Part shown: positions 9,966 to 19,588 of the stretch, piece after piece
Layout: each line of letters starts with the position of its first letter
How positions within the stretch are numbered: the stretch's first letter is position 1
NCBI GenBank assembly: GCA_022821805.1
Contig: JAJECX010000042.1
Location: 1-64,000 of the forward strand
Direction: 5' to 3'
Length of the DNA: 64,000 nt
DNA from: Anaerolineae bacterium
GTDB lineage: Bacteria > Chloroflexota > Anaerolineae > Aggregatilineales > Phototrophicaceae
Made by a program: the position numbers and the translations under genes
The notes under the pieces: generated by a model
What the model was told of the DNA's origin: nothing
What the model saw: only the letters and a program-made list of their open reading frames with translations
The model's database searches: none

Positions 9966-10832
9966 CTATAGCCGAAAGCGGGCGATGCGATCCAAGCCGG
10001 CGTAATCCGGCAAGATGTCGCAGCGACTGCCCATGCGCTCCTCTACCAAGCGCGCGACAGATTCACCTTGATCCGAGCCGATTTCGAGCAAAACGCATGC
10101 GCCTTTGCGGCAGACCGTCGGAATCTGGGTAAGCAGCCGGCGAATGAGCGCCAGTCCGTCAATCCCGCCATCGAGCGCCAGGCGCGGCTCGAATCGGCTC
10201 ACCTCAAGCGCCGGAAGTTCGTCTGTGGCGATATAGGGCAGGTTCGCCATGAGCAGGTCAATCTTGATTTCGCACTGTATCAAGGGTTCAGCGAGATCGC
10301 CTGCGAGAAATGCCGGATTGACGCCGTTGCGCGCCGCGTTACCGCGCGCGATAGCCAGGGCCTCAGGGCTGATCTCCGTCGCATAGACTTTGGATTGCGG
10401 TCGATGTCGCACGAAGGTTACCGCTAGCGCGCCGCTGCCGGTCCCGATGTCGGCGACGACAAGTTCCAGCCGATCCTCGCTGAGGCGCAGCCCTTCCTCG
10501 AGCAATAGCTCGGTCTCGGGACGGGGGACGAGCACGGCCCGCGTGACCTGCAAGTTGATGTCGTAGAAGCCCTTTGCGCCGGTAATGTAGGCGATTGGCT
10601 CGCCGGCGGCGCGGCGACGAAGGGTAGATCGAAACGCGGCAAACTGGGCGTCTGTCAACAAGTGTTCCGGGCGCGTGAAGAGGAAGGCGCGGTCGACGCC
10701 CAGGATGTGGACGAGCAAGACTTGGGCATCGAGATCGGGTGTAGCGGATGAATCAAGCGTCGCGCGCGCGGCGCTCATGGCTGCGCGAATCGTCGAGCTT
10801 GATTTGACCTTGGGACAGGTTAGCGCGCGCAT
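9966..10832 (-). CDS. prmC: Peptide chain release factor N5-glutamine methyltransferase
   Basis: GTGSGALAVTFV, MANLPYIATDEL (NPPY-like motif, here NLPY); start codon at prfA stop. Confidence 0.92.
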   Translation of the reverse strand: MRALTCPKVKSSSTIRAAMSAARATLDSSATPDLDAQVLLVHILGVDRAFLFTRPEHLLTDAQFAAFRSTLRRRAAGEPIAYITGAKGFYDINLQVTRAVLVPRPETELLLEEGLRLSEDRLELVVADIGTGSGALAVTFVRHRPQSKVYATEISPEALAIARGNAARNGVNPAFLAGDLAEPLIQCEIKIDLLMANLPYIATDELPALEVSRFEPRLALDGGIDGLALIRRLLTQIPTVCRKGACVLLEIGSDQGESVARLVEERMGSRCDILPDYAGLDRIARFRL

Positions 10833-11905
10833 CAGTTGAGGGCGCCGGCGGCAAGCTGTTCCGCTTGTTCTTGCGTCGCCAGCTGATCGATGAATCCGTC
10901 AAGCTCGCCATCCATAACCGCGGGCAGGTTGTAACTGCTGAAATTGATGCGATGATCGGTCACGCGGCCTTGCGGATAATTGTAGGTGCGTATTTTCTCG
11001 CTGCGGTCGCCACTGCCCACCTGTCCGCGCCGTTCCGCTTCGCGCTCGGAGCGTTGGCGCTCCACTTCCGCTTCATAGAGGCGGGCGATCAAGACCTGCT
11101 TGGCGCGAATCTTGTTCTGCAGCTGGCTGCGCTCGTCTTGCATTTCGACGACCAGCCCGGTCGGTTTATGTATCAGGCGCACGGCGGAATCAGTGGTGTT
11201 GACGGATTGACCGCCGGCGCCGCGGGCGCGAAAGACCTGCGTCTCGACATCGCTCATATCCAACTGTACATCGACCTCATCCATCTCGGCGAGCACGGCG
11301 ACGGTGGCGGTGCTGGTGTGGATGCGCCCCTGGCTCTCCGTCGTCGGCACGCGCTGCACGCGATGCACGCCGCTCTCGTATTTGAGGCGGCTGAAGGCGC
11401 CCTCGCCCTTGATTTCGAAGGTGATGTTCTTGAAGACGCCGTTGCCCTGCTCGTTGACATCGAGCATCTGGACCTTCCATCTATTCGATTCGGCGTAGCG
11501 CGTATACAGGCGCATCAGGTCGCCGGCGAAGATGCCGGCTTCGTCGCCGCCGGCGCCAGCGCGAATCTCGACGATGACGTTCTTATTGTCGCGCGGGTCC
11601 TTGGGCAGCAGCATCAGCCGCAGCTTTTCCAACAAATTGGCATTGCTTGCTTCGAGTTCCGCGACTTCATCGCTGGCCAATTCGCGCATTTCCGCGTCGT
11701 CAGCCGTCTGCAACAATTCGCGCGCGTCATCAAGCTCGGCCGCCCCCCGTTGATATTGACGGTAGGCATTGACGATGTCTTGCAGACTTGCGCGCTCTTT
11801 GGCGAGCTCGGCGACTCGTTCATAGTCGGTTGCGATCGCAGGATCGCCCATCAAGCTTTCCAATTCGAGGTAACGGCTTTCGACTTCCGCCAGTTTTTCC
11901 AGCAT
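10832..11905 (-). CDS. prfA: Peptide chain release factor 1
   Basis: RGAGGQSVNTTDSAVRLIHKPTGLVV (GGQ motif), IRTYNYPQGRVTDHRI; followed by prmC. Confidence 0.95.
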   Translation of the reverse strand: MLEKLAEVESRYLELESLMGDPAIATDYERVAELAKERASLQDIVNAYRQYQRGAAELDDARELLQTADDAEMRELASDEVAELEASNANLLEKLRLMLLPKDPRDNKNVIVEIRAGAGGDEAGIFAGDLMRLYTRYAESNRWKVQMLDVNEQGNGVFKNITFEIKGEGAFSRLKYESGVHRVQRVPTTESQGRIHTSTATVAVLAEMDEVDVQLDMSDVETQVFRARGAGGQSVNTTDSAVRLIHKPTGLVVEMQDERSQLQNKIRAKQVLIARLYEAEVERQRSEREAERRGQVGSGDRSEKIRTYNYPQGRVTDHRINFSSYNLPAVMDGELDGFIDQLATQEQAEQLAAGALN

Positions 11906-12109
11906 GCGCAGCGCTCAATTCAGTATTTTGGCTGTTCCAGTTAACGAAGAAAGATCTGCCGCGGATCAATCGCTAGGCGGCAGAAGACGGTTCGACTGTG
12001 CAAGTGAGGACAGGCTTGCTAAAATTCGTCTAGCCGCAGAGGGTGGCTGCGGAGTGGTTTCTTGAACATGGCTCACATTATACAGTTGGAATCTAGCAGT
12101 GGATAGTGT

Positions 12110-13009
12110 ATGACAGTTCTACGAACGCCAGAAGACCGATTCCAAAACCTGCCGGGCTACGACTTTGCGCCCCACTACGTCACGATCGGCGATACGCGCA
12201 TGCATTATGTCGATGAGGGCGCGGGCGCTGATACGGTTCTGTGCCTCCACGGAGAACCGACCTGGTCCTACCTGTACCGCCAGATGATTCCGCCGCTGGC
12301 GCAACGCTATCGGGTGGTGGCGCCCGATTTGGTCGGCTTTGGCAAGTCGGATAAATATGGCGCGCAAGACGACTACAGTTTTCAGATGCATTATGACAAG
12401 CTGGTCGGGCTGATTGAAGCGCTTGACCTGCGACATATCACGCTCGTCGGCCAGGATTGGGGCGGGTCGCTCGGTTTGACGATCGCGGCGAATCACGGCG
12501 ATCGCTTTGCCCGCCTCGTCGTGCTTAATACGTTTCTACCGACGGGAGAGGAGAAGATCAGCGAGGCTTTCATGCAGTGGCGCGCGTTCAGCCAGAAGGT
12601 GGGCACACGCATGCAGGTTGGGCGGCTGGTTGCGCAGACGATCACTGATTATGAACTGCCGGCTGAAATCATCGCCGCCTATGACGCGCCCTTCCCCGAC
12701 GACGGCTACAAGGCGGGCGCGGCTGTTTTCCCGTCCCTGGTGCCGATCTCGCCCGATATGCCGGGCGCGCGCGAAATGAAGGCGGCGCGGGAGACGCTAT
12801 CGCGCTGGCAAAAGCCGGTACAAGTGATGTTCAGCGATGGCGATCCTATCCTGGGTGGCGCGGACCGGTTCTTCCGCCGGCTCTTTCCTACCGCGGACGA
12901 TCAGCCGGAGATAAAGATTCGCGGCGCCGGGCACTTCCTGCAGGAAGAAAAGGGCGCCGAAATCGCCGCCGAAGTCATCGCATTCATCGAGCGCGCGCCG
13001 CTGACATAA
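12110..13009 (+). CDS. Haloalkane dehalogenase-like alpha/beta hydrolase
   Basis: LCLHGEPTWSYLYRQMIPPL, nucleophile elbow LVGQDWGGSLGL (Asp nucleophile), GAGHFLQEEKG. Confidence 0.8.
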   Translation: MTVLRTPEDRFQNLPGYDFAPHYVTIGDTRMHYVDEGAGADTVLCLHGEPTWSYLYRQMIPPLAQRYRVVAPDLVGFGKSDKYGAQDDYSFQMHYDKLVGLIEALDLRHITLVGQDWGGSLGLTIAANHGDRFARLVVLNTFLPTGEEKISEAFMQWRAFSQKVGTRMQVGRLVAQTITDYELPAEIIAAYDAPFPDDGYKAGAAVFPSLVPISPDMPGAREMKAARETLSRWQKPVQVMFSDGDPILGGADRFFRRLFPTADDQPEIKIRGAGHFLQEEKGAEIAAEVIAFIERAPLT

Positions 13010-13018
13010 AGGGTAATC

Positions 13019-13981
13019 ATGGCGACGCAGACGATCAATCGCAATGCGGGCATCCCGCTCGACATGGGCTGGGTGCGCGCGACCACGGTCAACCGGAGCG
13101 CGACCGAGCGCCGCGCCGCCACTCTGGGCTCTCGGCGCAGCGTCAAGAAAGACTGGCAGGCGGCTTGGCTGCTGCGCGCGATTACGATGATTGACCTGAC
13201 CACGCTGGCTGGCGATGATACGCCGGGCAAAGTGACGCGTCTTTGCGCCAAGGCGCGGCAGCCGTTGCGCCAGGATTTGATCGATGCGCTGGAAGTCGGA
13301 TCGCTGAAGCTGACCGTGGGCGCGGTCTGTGTTTATCATCAGCGCGTCCAAGACGCGATCGCGGCTTTGCGCGGCAGCGGCATCCCGGTCGCGGCGGTTT
13401 CCACCGGCTTCCCCGCCGGGCTCAATCCCTTTCCACAACGCATTGAAGAGATTCACCAGTCAGTCGAGGCGGGCGCCGACGAGATCGACATCGTCATATC
13501 GCGCGAGCATGTGCTGCGCGGCGACTGGAAAGCGCTGTACGACGAGGTCTGCGAGATGCGGCGCGCCTGCGGCGACGCCCATATGAAGACGATCCTGGCG
13601 ACGGGCGAACTCGGTCCGCTCTGGCATGTGGCGCAGGCGAGCAAGGTCTGCATGATGGCAGGCGCCGACTTCATCAAGACGAGCACCGGCAAAGAATCGG
13701 TGAACGCCACGCTGGAAGCGGGCTTGACCATGGCGCGCGAGATCCGCGCCTACCAGGGCTTGACCGGCTACAAGGTCGGTTTCAAGCCGGCCGGCGGCAT
13801 TCGCAGCGCCAAAGACGCCCTCAACTGGCTGATACTGATCAAGGAAGAGCTGGGCGATGAATGGCTTAGCAAGCAGCTATTCCGCTTTGGCGCCTCGGGC
13901 TTATTGACTGATATCGAGCGACAGCTCTCGCACCACGCAAGCGGGCGCTACGCCGCGAGCCACCATATGCCGATGGCTTAG
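13019..13981 (+). CDS. deoC: Deoxyribose-phosphate aldolase
   Basis: AAVSTGFPAGLNPF, EIDIVISREHVLRGDW, MKTILATGELG, GADFIKTSTGK, KPAGGIRSAKDAL. Confidence 0.93.
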   Translation: MATQTINRNAGIPLDMGWVRATTVNRSATERRAATLGSRRSVKKDWQAAWLLRAITMIDLTTLAGDDTPGKVTRLCAKARQPLRQDLIDALEVGSLKLTVGAVCVYHQRVQDAIAALRGSGIPVAAVSTGFPAGLNPFPQRIEEIHQSVEAGADEIDIVISREHVLRGDWKALYDEVCEMRRACGDAHMKTILATGELGPLWHVAQASKVCMMAGADFIKTSTGKESVNATLEAGLTMAREIRAYQGLTGYKVGFKPAGGIRSAKDALNWLILIKEELGDEWLSKQLFRFGASGLLTDIERQLSHHASGRYAASHHMPMA

Positions 13982-14074
13982 AGGGGGCTGTCTTCGCGCC
14001 TGACCTTTGCGCGTTTGCCCTTCCAAAACTATACTGGTCAGCAGAACCTGCCCCCGCATAATGCGCGTAACCTT

Positions 14075-15700
14075 ATGCTCACATTAAGCGAAGCGCTGGA
14101 ATTACCCATACTGCGAGACGCGCGCGTGGTTGCTGGCGCGGGTGAACTGGATCGGCCGATTCGCTGGGTGCACAACGCGGGCGCGCCAAACGCGGCGGAT
14201 TGGCTGCACGGCGGCGAATTGGTGCTGACCACCGTCTATAACATGCCCAAATCCGCAGACGAACAGGCGGATTATCTGCGTCAACTGGCGGACAAGGGCA
14301 TCGTCGCGCTGGTCATCACCATCGGCATGTTGGTCGACGAGATTCCGGCGCATTTGCGCGAACTCGGCGACAAGCTGAGTCTTCCGCTGATCGAATTGCC
14401 CTATCAGACGCGCTTTGTTGATATCGCCAAGGTGATCAACGAACGGATTTCCGAAGAAAGCCTGGACACGATCAGCCGGGCGCTTTCGATACAGCAGCGG
14501 CTTTCGCGATTGGTGCTGGAAGGCGGCGGCTTCCCCGAGCTGGCTGAGATGCTGGCTGACCAGGTTGGTCATTCGATCAGCATTGAGAATGAGCGTTTTG
14601 AAGCGATCGCCAACAAGAATATCGCCGAGGTCGATTCCGCCCGCCGTTATACGATAGAGCATGGCCGAACCAATCCACAGCTGATCGCGGCATTGGAGGT
14701 GGAGTACCTGCCGAAAATTCGCGAGAGCCTGCGGCCCGTTCAATTGCCGGTCATGCCCGAGTTGGGCTTGGAGATGGACCGGTTGTTGGCGCCGATTGTG
14801 GTGCATGGCGACATTTACGGCTATATCTGGATAATCGCCGATGTGCACGCGCTCTCGCCGATCGACATGATGGCGATTGAAATTGGCGCAACCGTCGCCG
14901 CCCTGCTGATGCTCTATCAGGAGTCGCTGCAAACGGCGGAAGCCTCGCTAAAGGGCAGCCTCATGTCGCAACTGATCGAAGGCAATGGCGGGCGCCAAAC
15001 GATCCTCAGCGACCAGTCGCTTCGTTATGGCGTTGATCTGCGGCTTTCCTACCGCATGCTCCTCGTAAGCGTCAGGAATGGACAGCCACCGGCGTCAACG
15101 CGCGCGTACCGATCAATTAATCAGGTCTTGGCGCAAAACGAAGCGCAGGCGGTGGCGGCGCAGTTCGCCGGGCAAGTGGCGATCTTGGCGCAGGACGATC
15201 AGCGTATTCATTCATTGGCGCGCGAACTGGTTCAAGCGCTGGATGGCGTAATCGGCGGCGTCGCCATCGGCATTAGCAGCGCCCTTAGCGGCGCCGACCG
15301 TGTTGGGACGGCTCATCAACAGTGCAACGAAGCGCTGGAAATCGCGCAGCGGACAAGCAGCGGGCAACGGATTCATTATTTCGATAACCTGGGTTATATC
15401 CACACGCTCTACCATGCGGGACCAGCGAGCTTGTCACAGAATCCCCAAGTGCCGATCCTGCGCCGGCTGCTTGACGAAAGGCAGGCGGACCTTTTTAATA
15501 CGCTGGAAAATTATCTCGATGCCGGCGGCAACAGCGTGCAAACGGCGGAGACGCTTCATATTCATCGCAGCACGCTGAACTATCGCCTGTCGCGGATTAA
15601 GGATATTTGCGATGTCGATCTGACGTCGGCGAGCAATCGTCTGAACTTGCAGATCGCGCTGAAACTTATGCGACTCTTTGATGACATTGTGGAGAGCTAG
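14075..15700 (+). CDS. PucR-family transcriptional regulator
   Basis: N-terminal PucR domain (MLTLSEALELPILRDARVVAGAGELDRPIRWVHNAGAPN) and C-terminal HTH LDAGGNSVQTAETLHIHRSTLNYRLSRIKDI; ATG at 14075 preferred over TTG at 14015. Confidence 0.9.
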   Translation: MLTLSEALELPILRDARVVAGAGELDRPIRWVHNAGAPNAADWLHGGELVLTTVYNMPKSADEQADYLRQLADKGIVALVITIGMLVDEIPAHLRELGDKLSLPLIELPYQTRFVDIAKVINERISEESLDTISRALSIQQRLSRLVLEGGGFPELAEMLADQVGHSISIENERFEAIANKNIAEVDSARRYTIEHGRTNPQLIAALEVEYLPKIRESLRPVQLPVMPELGLEMDRLLAPIVVHGDIYGYIWIIADVHALSPIDMMAIEIGATVAALLMLYQESLQTAEASLKGSLMSQLIEGNGGRQTILSDQSLRYGVDLRLSYRMLLVSVRNGQPPASTRAYRSINQVLAQNEAQAVAAQFAGQVAILAQDDQRIHSLARELVQALDGVIGGVAIGISSALSGADRVGTAHQQCNEALEIAQRTSSGQRIHYFDNLGYIHTLYHAGPASLSQNPQVPILRRLLDERQADLFNTLENYLDAGGNSVQTAETLHIHRSTLNYRLSRIKDICDVDLTSASNRLNLQIALKLMRLFDDIVES

Positions 15701-16065
15701 TCGTCAGATTTGGCGACCGCGATCGCAATCGCCAGCGTATCGCTATGACTCAAGCTGATATCCCAATCGGTCAAGCCCATTTCCTGCGCCAATTCATCGG
15801 CTCTGCCGTGCAACACAAGCTGAGGCCGCCGCGTTGCCGATGTGCGAATCTCAATATCCACCCAGCGGATATCGCCGATGCCGCTGCCCAATGCTTTGGC
15901 AACCGCCTCTTTGGCGGCGAATCGCGCCGCTAGGCGGTAGGCTTTGCCGCCACAATCCTGGCGCTCGCCCGGCGTAAAAAAGCGATTGAGAAAGCGCTCG
16001 CCCAGCCGCTCAATGCCGGCGGCGATTCGCTCGCACTCGATCATGTCAACGCCACAGCGTATCAT
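15697..16065 (-). CDS. acpS: Holo-[acyl-carrier-protein] synthase
   Basis: CGVDMIECERIAAGIERLGERFLNRFFTPGE, RLAARFAAKEAVAKALGSG, SLSHSDTLAIAIAV. Confidence 0.92.
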   Translation of the reverse strand: MIRCGVDMIECERIAAGIERLGERFLNRFFTPGERQDCGGKAYRLAARFAAKEAVAKALGSGIGDIRWVDIEIRTSATRRPQLVLHGRADELAQEMGLTDWDISLSHSDTLAIAIAVAKSDD

Positions 16066-16129
16066 CGTATCGCGCGCGGCTGGATTACCGCGCAGCTACC
16101 CAGCGCGCCCTCACAAACTGAATTCACAA

Positions 16130-16167
16130 AATGGTACAGTTTCTGACGCGGCTGTACAATGGTACAG
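16130..16167 (+). promoter_or_regulatory. Operator-like repeats (direct AATGGTACAG x2, inverted CTGTAC-AATG-GTACAG) with TACAAT -10-like element
   Basis: Direct reading at 16130-16139 and 16152-16167, just upstream of the methyltransferase ATG at 16194. Confidence 0.4.
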
Positions 16168-16193
16168 ACTTGCCGTCTAAACGAGGAACGCTC

Positions 16194-16868
16194 ATGGCAA
16201 GCCTGCGATTTCGCATACGGCAGCAATACTGGCGATGGGCGACGCCAGGCAAAATTAACGCCTATCTGCGCGATGCCGCATCGCCCAGGCTGCAGATTGG
16301 CAGCGGCTACAACCTCTTAAGCGGCTGGCTGAATACGACGCTCTACCCCTTTGCCAAAGGAACGGCGTACTTGGACGCAAGCCGACGATTCCCGATTCCC
16401 TCGGCATCCTTCGACTATGTCTTCAGCGAGCACGTCATTGAACATCTCGAATTTGAAGAAGGGGCGCTGATGTTGAGCGAAAGCGCGCGCATTCTCAAGA
16501 GCGGCGGGAGGATTCGCCTGGCGACGCCGGACCTGGCGCAAATCATTGCCCTTTACGCGCTGCCTAGGGCAGACGCGCAGCGCGCATATATTCGCTGGAT
16601 CATGGACAATTTCCGTCCGCAAATTGGCGATTACAATCCGGCGCATGTCATCAATCAATCATTTCATGGTTGGCGTCACAAGTTCATTTACGATGAGCCG
16701 ACTTTGATTCATTCTCTGCAGCGGGCCGGCTTTGTGTCGATTACACGGGTCGCGCCGGGGCAGAGCGGCGACGATAACCTGCGCGGCATAGAACAGCACG
16801 GCGAATATGTCGGCAGTGAGGCGGCTATGCGCTACGAGACGATGGTCTTTGAAGCGGTGAAGCCCTAG
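16194..16868 (+). CDS. Class I SAM-dependent methyltransferase (Methyltransf_11-like)
   Basis: LQIGSGYNLLSGWLNTTLYPF, FSEHVIEHLEFEEGALMLSESARILKSGGRIRLATPDL. Confidence 0.82.
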   Translation: MASLRFRIRQQYWRWATPGKINAYLRDAASPRLQIGSGYNLLSGWLNTTLYPFAKGTAYLDASRRFPIPSASFDYVFSEHVIEHLEFEEGALMLSESARILKSGGRIRLATPDLAQIIALYALPRADAQRAYIRWIMDNFRPQIGDYNPAHVINQSFHGWRHKFIYDEPTLIHSLQRAGFVSITRVAPGQSGDDNLRGIEQHGEYVGSEAAMRYETMVFEAVKP

Positions 16869-17004
16869 CCGCCAGCAAATGACACGGCGCGCGCAAACCA
16901 AATTGATCCGAGCCGCGCGAAATTAGCTGTGCAAATCCTGGCGATTATCGGCTACACTATCGGCTTTGACGCTGGTATTAGAGTTGTTTGGGTGGTTGAA
17001 GGCT

Positions 17005-17316
17005 ATGCCCGTTTATACTTATCGTCGCGAAGATGGATCGACATTTGATATCCGTCAGCGTTTTTTCGACAATCCGTTGGAAATCTGCCCCTCCACAGGC
17101 CAGCCGGTCAGTCGCGTCATCCAGCCGGCCGGAATCATCTTTAAGGGCAGCGGCTTCTATGTCAATGACAATAACAAAGCCAAGAATCCGGCGAAAGCGG
17201 CGGGCGAAAACGGCAACGGCAAGTCAGCCAAAGAGGGCGAGAAAAAAGAGCCCAAGTCAAAGAGCGAAAGCAACAGCAGCAAGCCGGAGAAAGCAAAAGC
17301 GTCCGCCTCCAAGTAG
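17005..17316 (+). CDS. FmdB-like zinc-ribbon family protein (cysteine-poor variant)
   Basis: MPVYTYRREDGSTFDIRQRFFDNPLEICPSTGQPVSRVIQPAGIIFKGSGFYVND matches the FmdB/CxxC_CxxC_SSSS pattern, with Lys/Ser-rich tail; first CxxC absent. Confidence 0.8.
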   Translation: MPVYTYRREDGSTFDIRQRFFDNPLEICPSTGQPVSRVIQPAGIIFKGSGFYVNDNNKAKNPAKAAGENGNGKSAKEGEKKEPKSKSESNSSKPEKAKASASK

Positions 17317-17364
17317 CCGTCATCGCGCGGCTTCAATCGACCATCACCGAATCGGAAAAGCCAA

Positions 17365-18498
17365 ATGAGACTGTATTTCGTTCGACATGGCATCGCTGAA
17401 GATCTGGCGGCCAGCGACTTCGACCGCGCCCTGACGAAACGAGGGCGACGGCGCGTCGCGACATCGGCTAAAGTGATGAAGCGCCTGGAAATAGCGCCGG
17501 TTCGGATCTTCAGCAGTCCGCGTTTGCGGTCGCGTCAAACAGCCGAGATCATCGCCGAGGCGCTGGATATGCCAGTGACGATCAGCGAAGCAGTCAATTT
17601 CGGCTTCGATCAGGGCGATCTCCGCCGGTTGACGCGGAACCTGGATGCCGATAACGAAGTCATGTTTGTGGGACACAATCCCGATATGAGCCTGTTGGTG
17701 AGCGAACTGACCGGCGTTGATGTGTCGATGAAGAAAGGCGGCTTGGCTCGGATCGATGTCTTGGGCCGGTCCGTGGGCGAAGGCGAATTAGTATGGCTGA
17801 TCGCGCCAAAAGTGTTTGATGCCCTAGGGATGGAAGCCAAAGCTGCTGGCAAGAAAGATGAATCGTTGATTGCGACGCCCGCGCAAAAGCTACCGGCGAC
17901 TTCTCAGCCGCTGCATAATCTGATCCGGCGGCGCTGGAGCCCGGTTGGCTTTGACCGCGAGCGCGATATCGATCGGGCGACGCTCCTGAGCATTCTGGAG
18001 GCGGCGCGCTGGGCGGCTTCGTCGAGCAACCTGCAGCCTTGGCGCTTCATCGTGGCGCCGCGCGCCAATGAGCCTGAATTTCAGAAGATCCTGTCCGTCC
18101 TGCGGGAAGGCAATCAGTCCTGGGCGCAGCATGCCGCCGTACTCATGATCGCGGTCACGCATAAGTTTCGCGCGCCCGATGCGCTAAACCGGCACGCGTC
18201 CCATGATCTGGGCTTGGCAATTAGCCAGCTGGTCTTGCAGGCGCTGGATCATAACGTTTACGTTCACCAGATGGGTGGTTTCTTCCCCGACAAGGCGCGC
18301 GAGGTCTATGAGATTCCTGATGAGTTCGAGCCTTTCACCGCCATCGCCCTCGGCTACCAATCATTGCAATTGGACCATCTGAGCCAGGGTCATCGCGAGC
18401 GGGAAGCGGCGCCGCGGCAGCGACAAGCGTTAAGCGAGATGATCTTCAACGGCAGCTGGGGGCAGCCCGCCGATTTCCTCAACGAAAGCAATATGTAG
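17365..18498 (+). CDS. Fusion: SixA-like phosphohistidine phosphatase + nitroreductase
   Basis: N-term LYFVRHGIAEDL and VGHNPDMS (His phosphatase); C-term NLIRRRWSPVGF...LLSILEAARWAASSSNLQPWRFIVAPR (nitroreductase) in one 377 aa frame. Confidence 0.88.
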   Translation: MRLYFVRHGIAEDLAASDFDRALTKRGRRRVATSAKVMKRLEIAPVRIFSSPRLRSRQTAEIIAEALDMPVTISEAVNFGFDQGDLRRLTRNLDADNEVMFVGHNPDMSLLVSELTGVDVSMKKGGLARIDVLGRSVGEGELVWLIAPKVFDALGMEAKAAGKKDESLIATPAQKLPATSQPLHNLIRRRWSPVGFDRERDIDRATLLSILEAARWAASSSNLQPWRFIVAPRANEPEFQKILSVLREGNQSWAQHAAVLMIAVTHKFRAPDALNRHASHDLGLAISQLVLQALDHNVYVHQMGGFFPDKAREVYEIPDEFEPFTAIALGYQSLQLDHLSQGHREREAAPRQRQALSEMIFNGSWGQPADFLNESNM

Positions 18499-19536
18499 AT
18501 GGCGCGCTTTCTAATCACCGGCGGGGCCGGCTTCCTGGGCATCAATCTTTGCCGATACTTGCTGGCTCAGGAGCACGAAATCGTCTCGCTTGATATTGCC
18601 GGATTCGACTATCCCGAGCGCCATGAAATTGAAGAGATCCGTGGTGATATCCGCGACCGCGCCGCCGTTGACAGCGCGATGGCTGATGTCGATTTTGTCA
18701 TTCACGCGGCGGCCGCCCTGCCCTTGTATTCGCCTGAGGAGATACGAACGACCGACATTGACGGTACCCGCAACGTACTCGACTCCGCGCAAAAGCATGG
18801 TGTTAAGCGCTTCGTGCACATATCGTCGACAGCGGTATACGGCATCCCTGATCGCCATCCGCAGCGCGAAGACGACCCGCGCGTCGGCGTCGGACCCTAC
18901 GGCGAAGCCAAGGTGGCGGCGGAAGACATCTGTTTCGAATTCCGCGAAAGTGGCCAGATCGTATCGGTATTGCGGCCGAAGTCTTTTGTGGGACCAGAAC
19001 GCTTGGGAGTCTTCGCCATGCTCTATGAATGGGCGCATGAAGGGCGCGGCTTCCCAATGCTGGGCGACGGCAGCAATCGCTATCAGCTGCTGGACGTGCA
19101 AGATCTTTGCGATGCCATTTATCTTTGCTGTACGCTCGACGACGATGCCGTCAATGATACCTTCAATATCGGCGCCAAGGAATTTGGCACTATGGGCGAG
19201 GATTATCAGGCGGTGCTCGATTATGCCGGACATGGCAAGACGGTCACGCCATTGCCAGTTGAACCGGCGATTTGGCTGCTGCGGACGCTGGAAGCGCTGA
19301 AGCTGTCGCCCCTCTACAAATGGGTCTACGAGACGGCGGCGAAAGACTCTTACATATCCATTGAGCGAGCGGAGGCTCGGCTCGGTTTCCAACCCAAGTA
19401 TTCCAATCAGGACGCGCTGCTGCGCAATTTCCAGTGGTATCTTGACAATCAAGACGCCTTTCAGCGCGAATCCGGCGTCTCGCATCGAGTACCCTGGAGC
19501 CAGGGGATACTCCGCCTGGCTAAGATCTTCTTTTGA
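18499..19536 (+). CDS. NAD-dependent epimerase/dehydratase (SDR)
   Basis: [19 protein letters not shown] Rossmann motif, [24 protein letters not shown] (YxxxK); start abuts previous stop. Confidence 0.9.
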   Translation: MARFLITGGAGFLGINLCRYLLAQEHEIVSLDIAGFDYPERHEIEEIRGDIRDRAAVDSAMADVDFVIHAAAALPLYSPEEIRTTDIDGTRNVLDSAQKHGVKRFVHISSTAVYGIPDRHPQREDDPRVGVGPYGEAKVAAEDICFEFRESGQIVSVLRPKSFVGPERLGVFAMLYEWAHEGRGFPMLGDGSNRYQLLDVQDLCDAIYLCCTLDDDAVNDTFNIGAKEFGTMGEDYQAVLDYAGHGKTVTPLPVEPAIWLLRTLEALKLSPLYKWVYETAAKDSYISIERAEARLGFQPKYSNQDALLRNFQWYLDNQDAFQRESGVSHRVPWSQGILRLAKIFF

Positions 19537-19588
19537 CGACGCGGATCAGTGTGCCGACAACAAACGAGGTGACCGCGAGAATAGCTTG

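Noticed and set aside
10865-11944. 359 aa ORF opposite prfA
   Set aside because: Antisense shadow of a well-supported RF1 gene.
18511-19485. 324 aa ORF opposite the epimerase
   Set aside because: Antisense shadow of a clear SDR gene.
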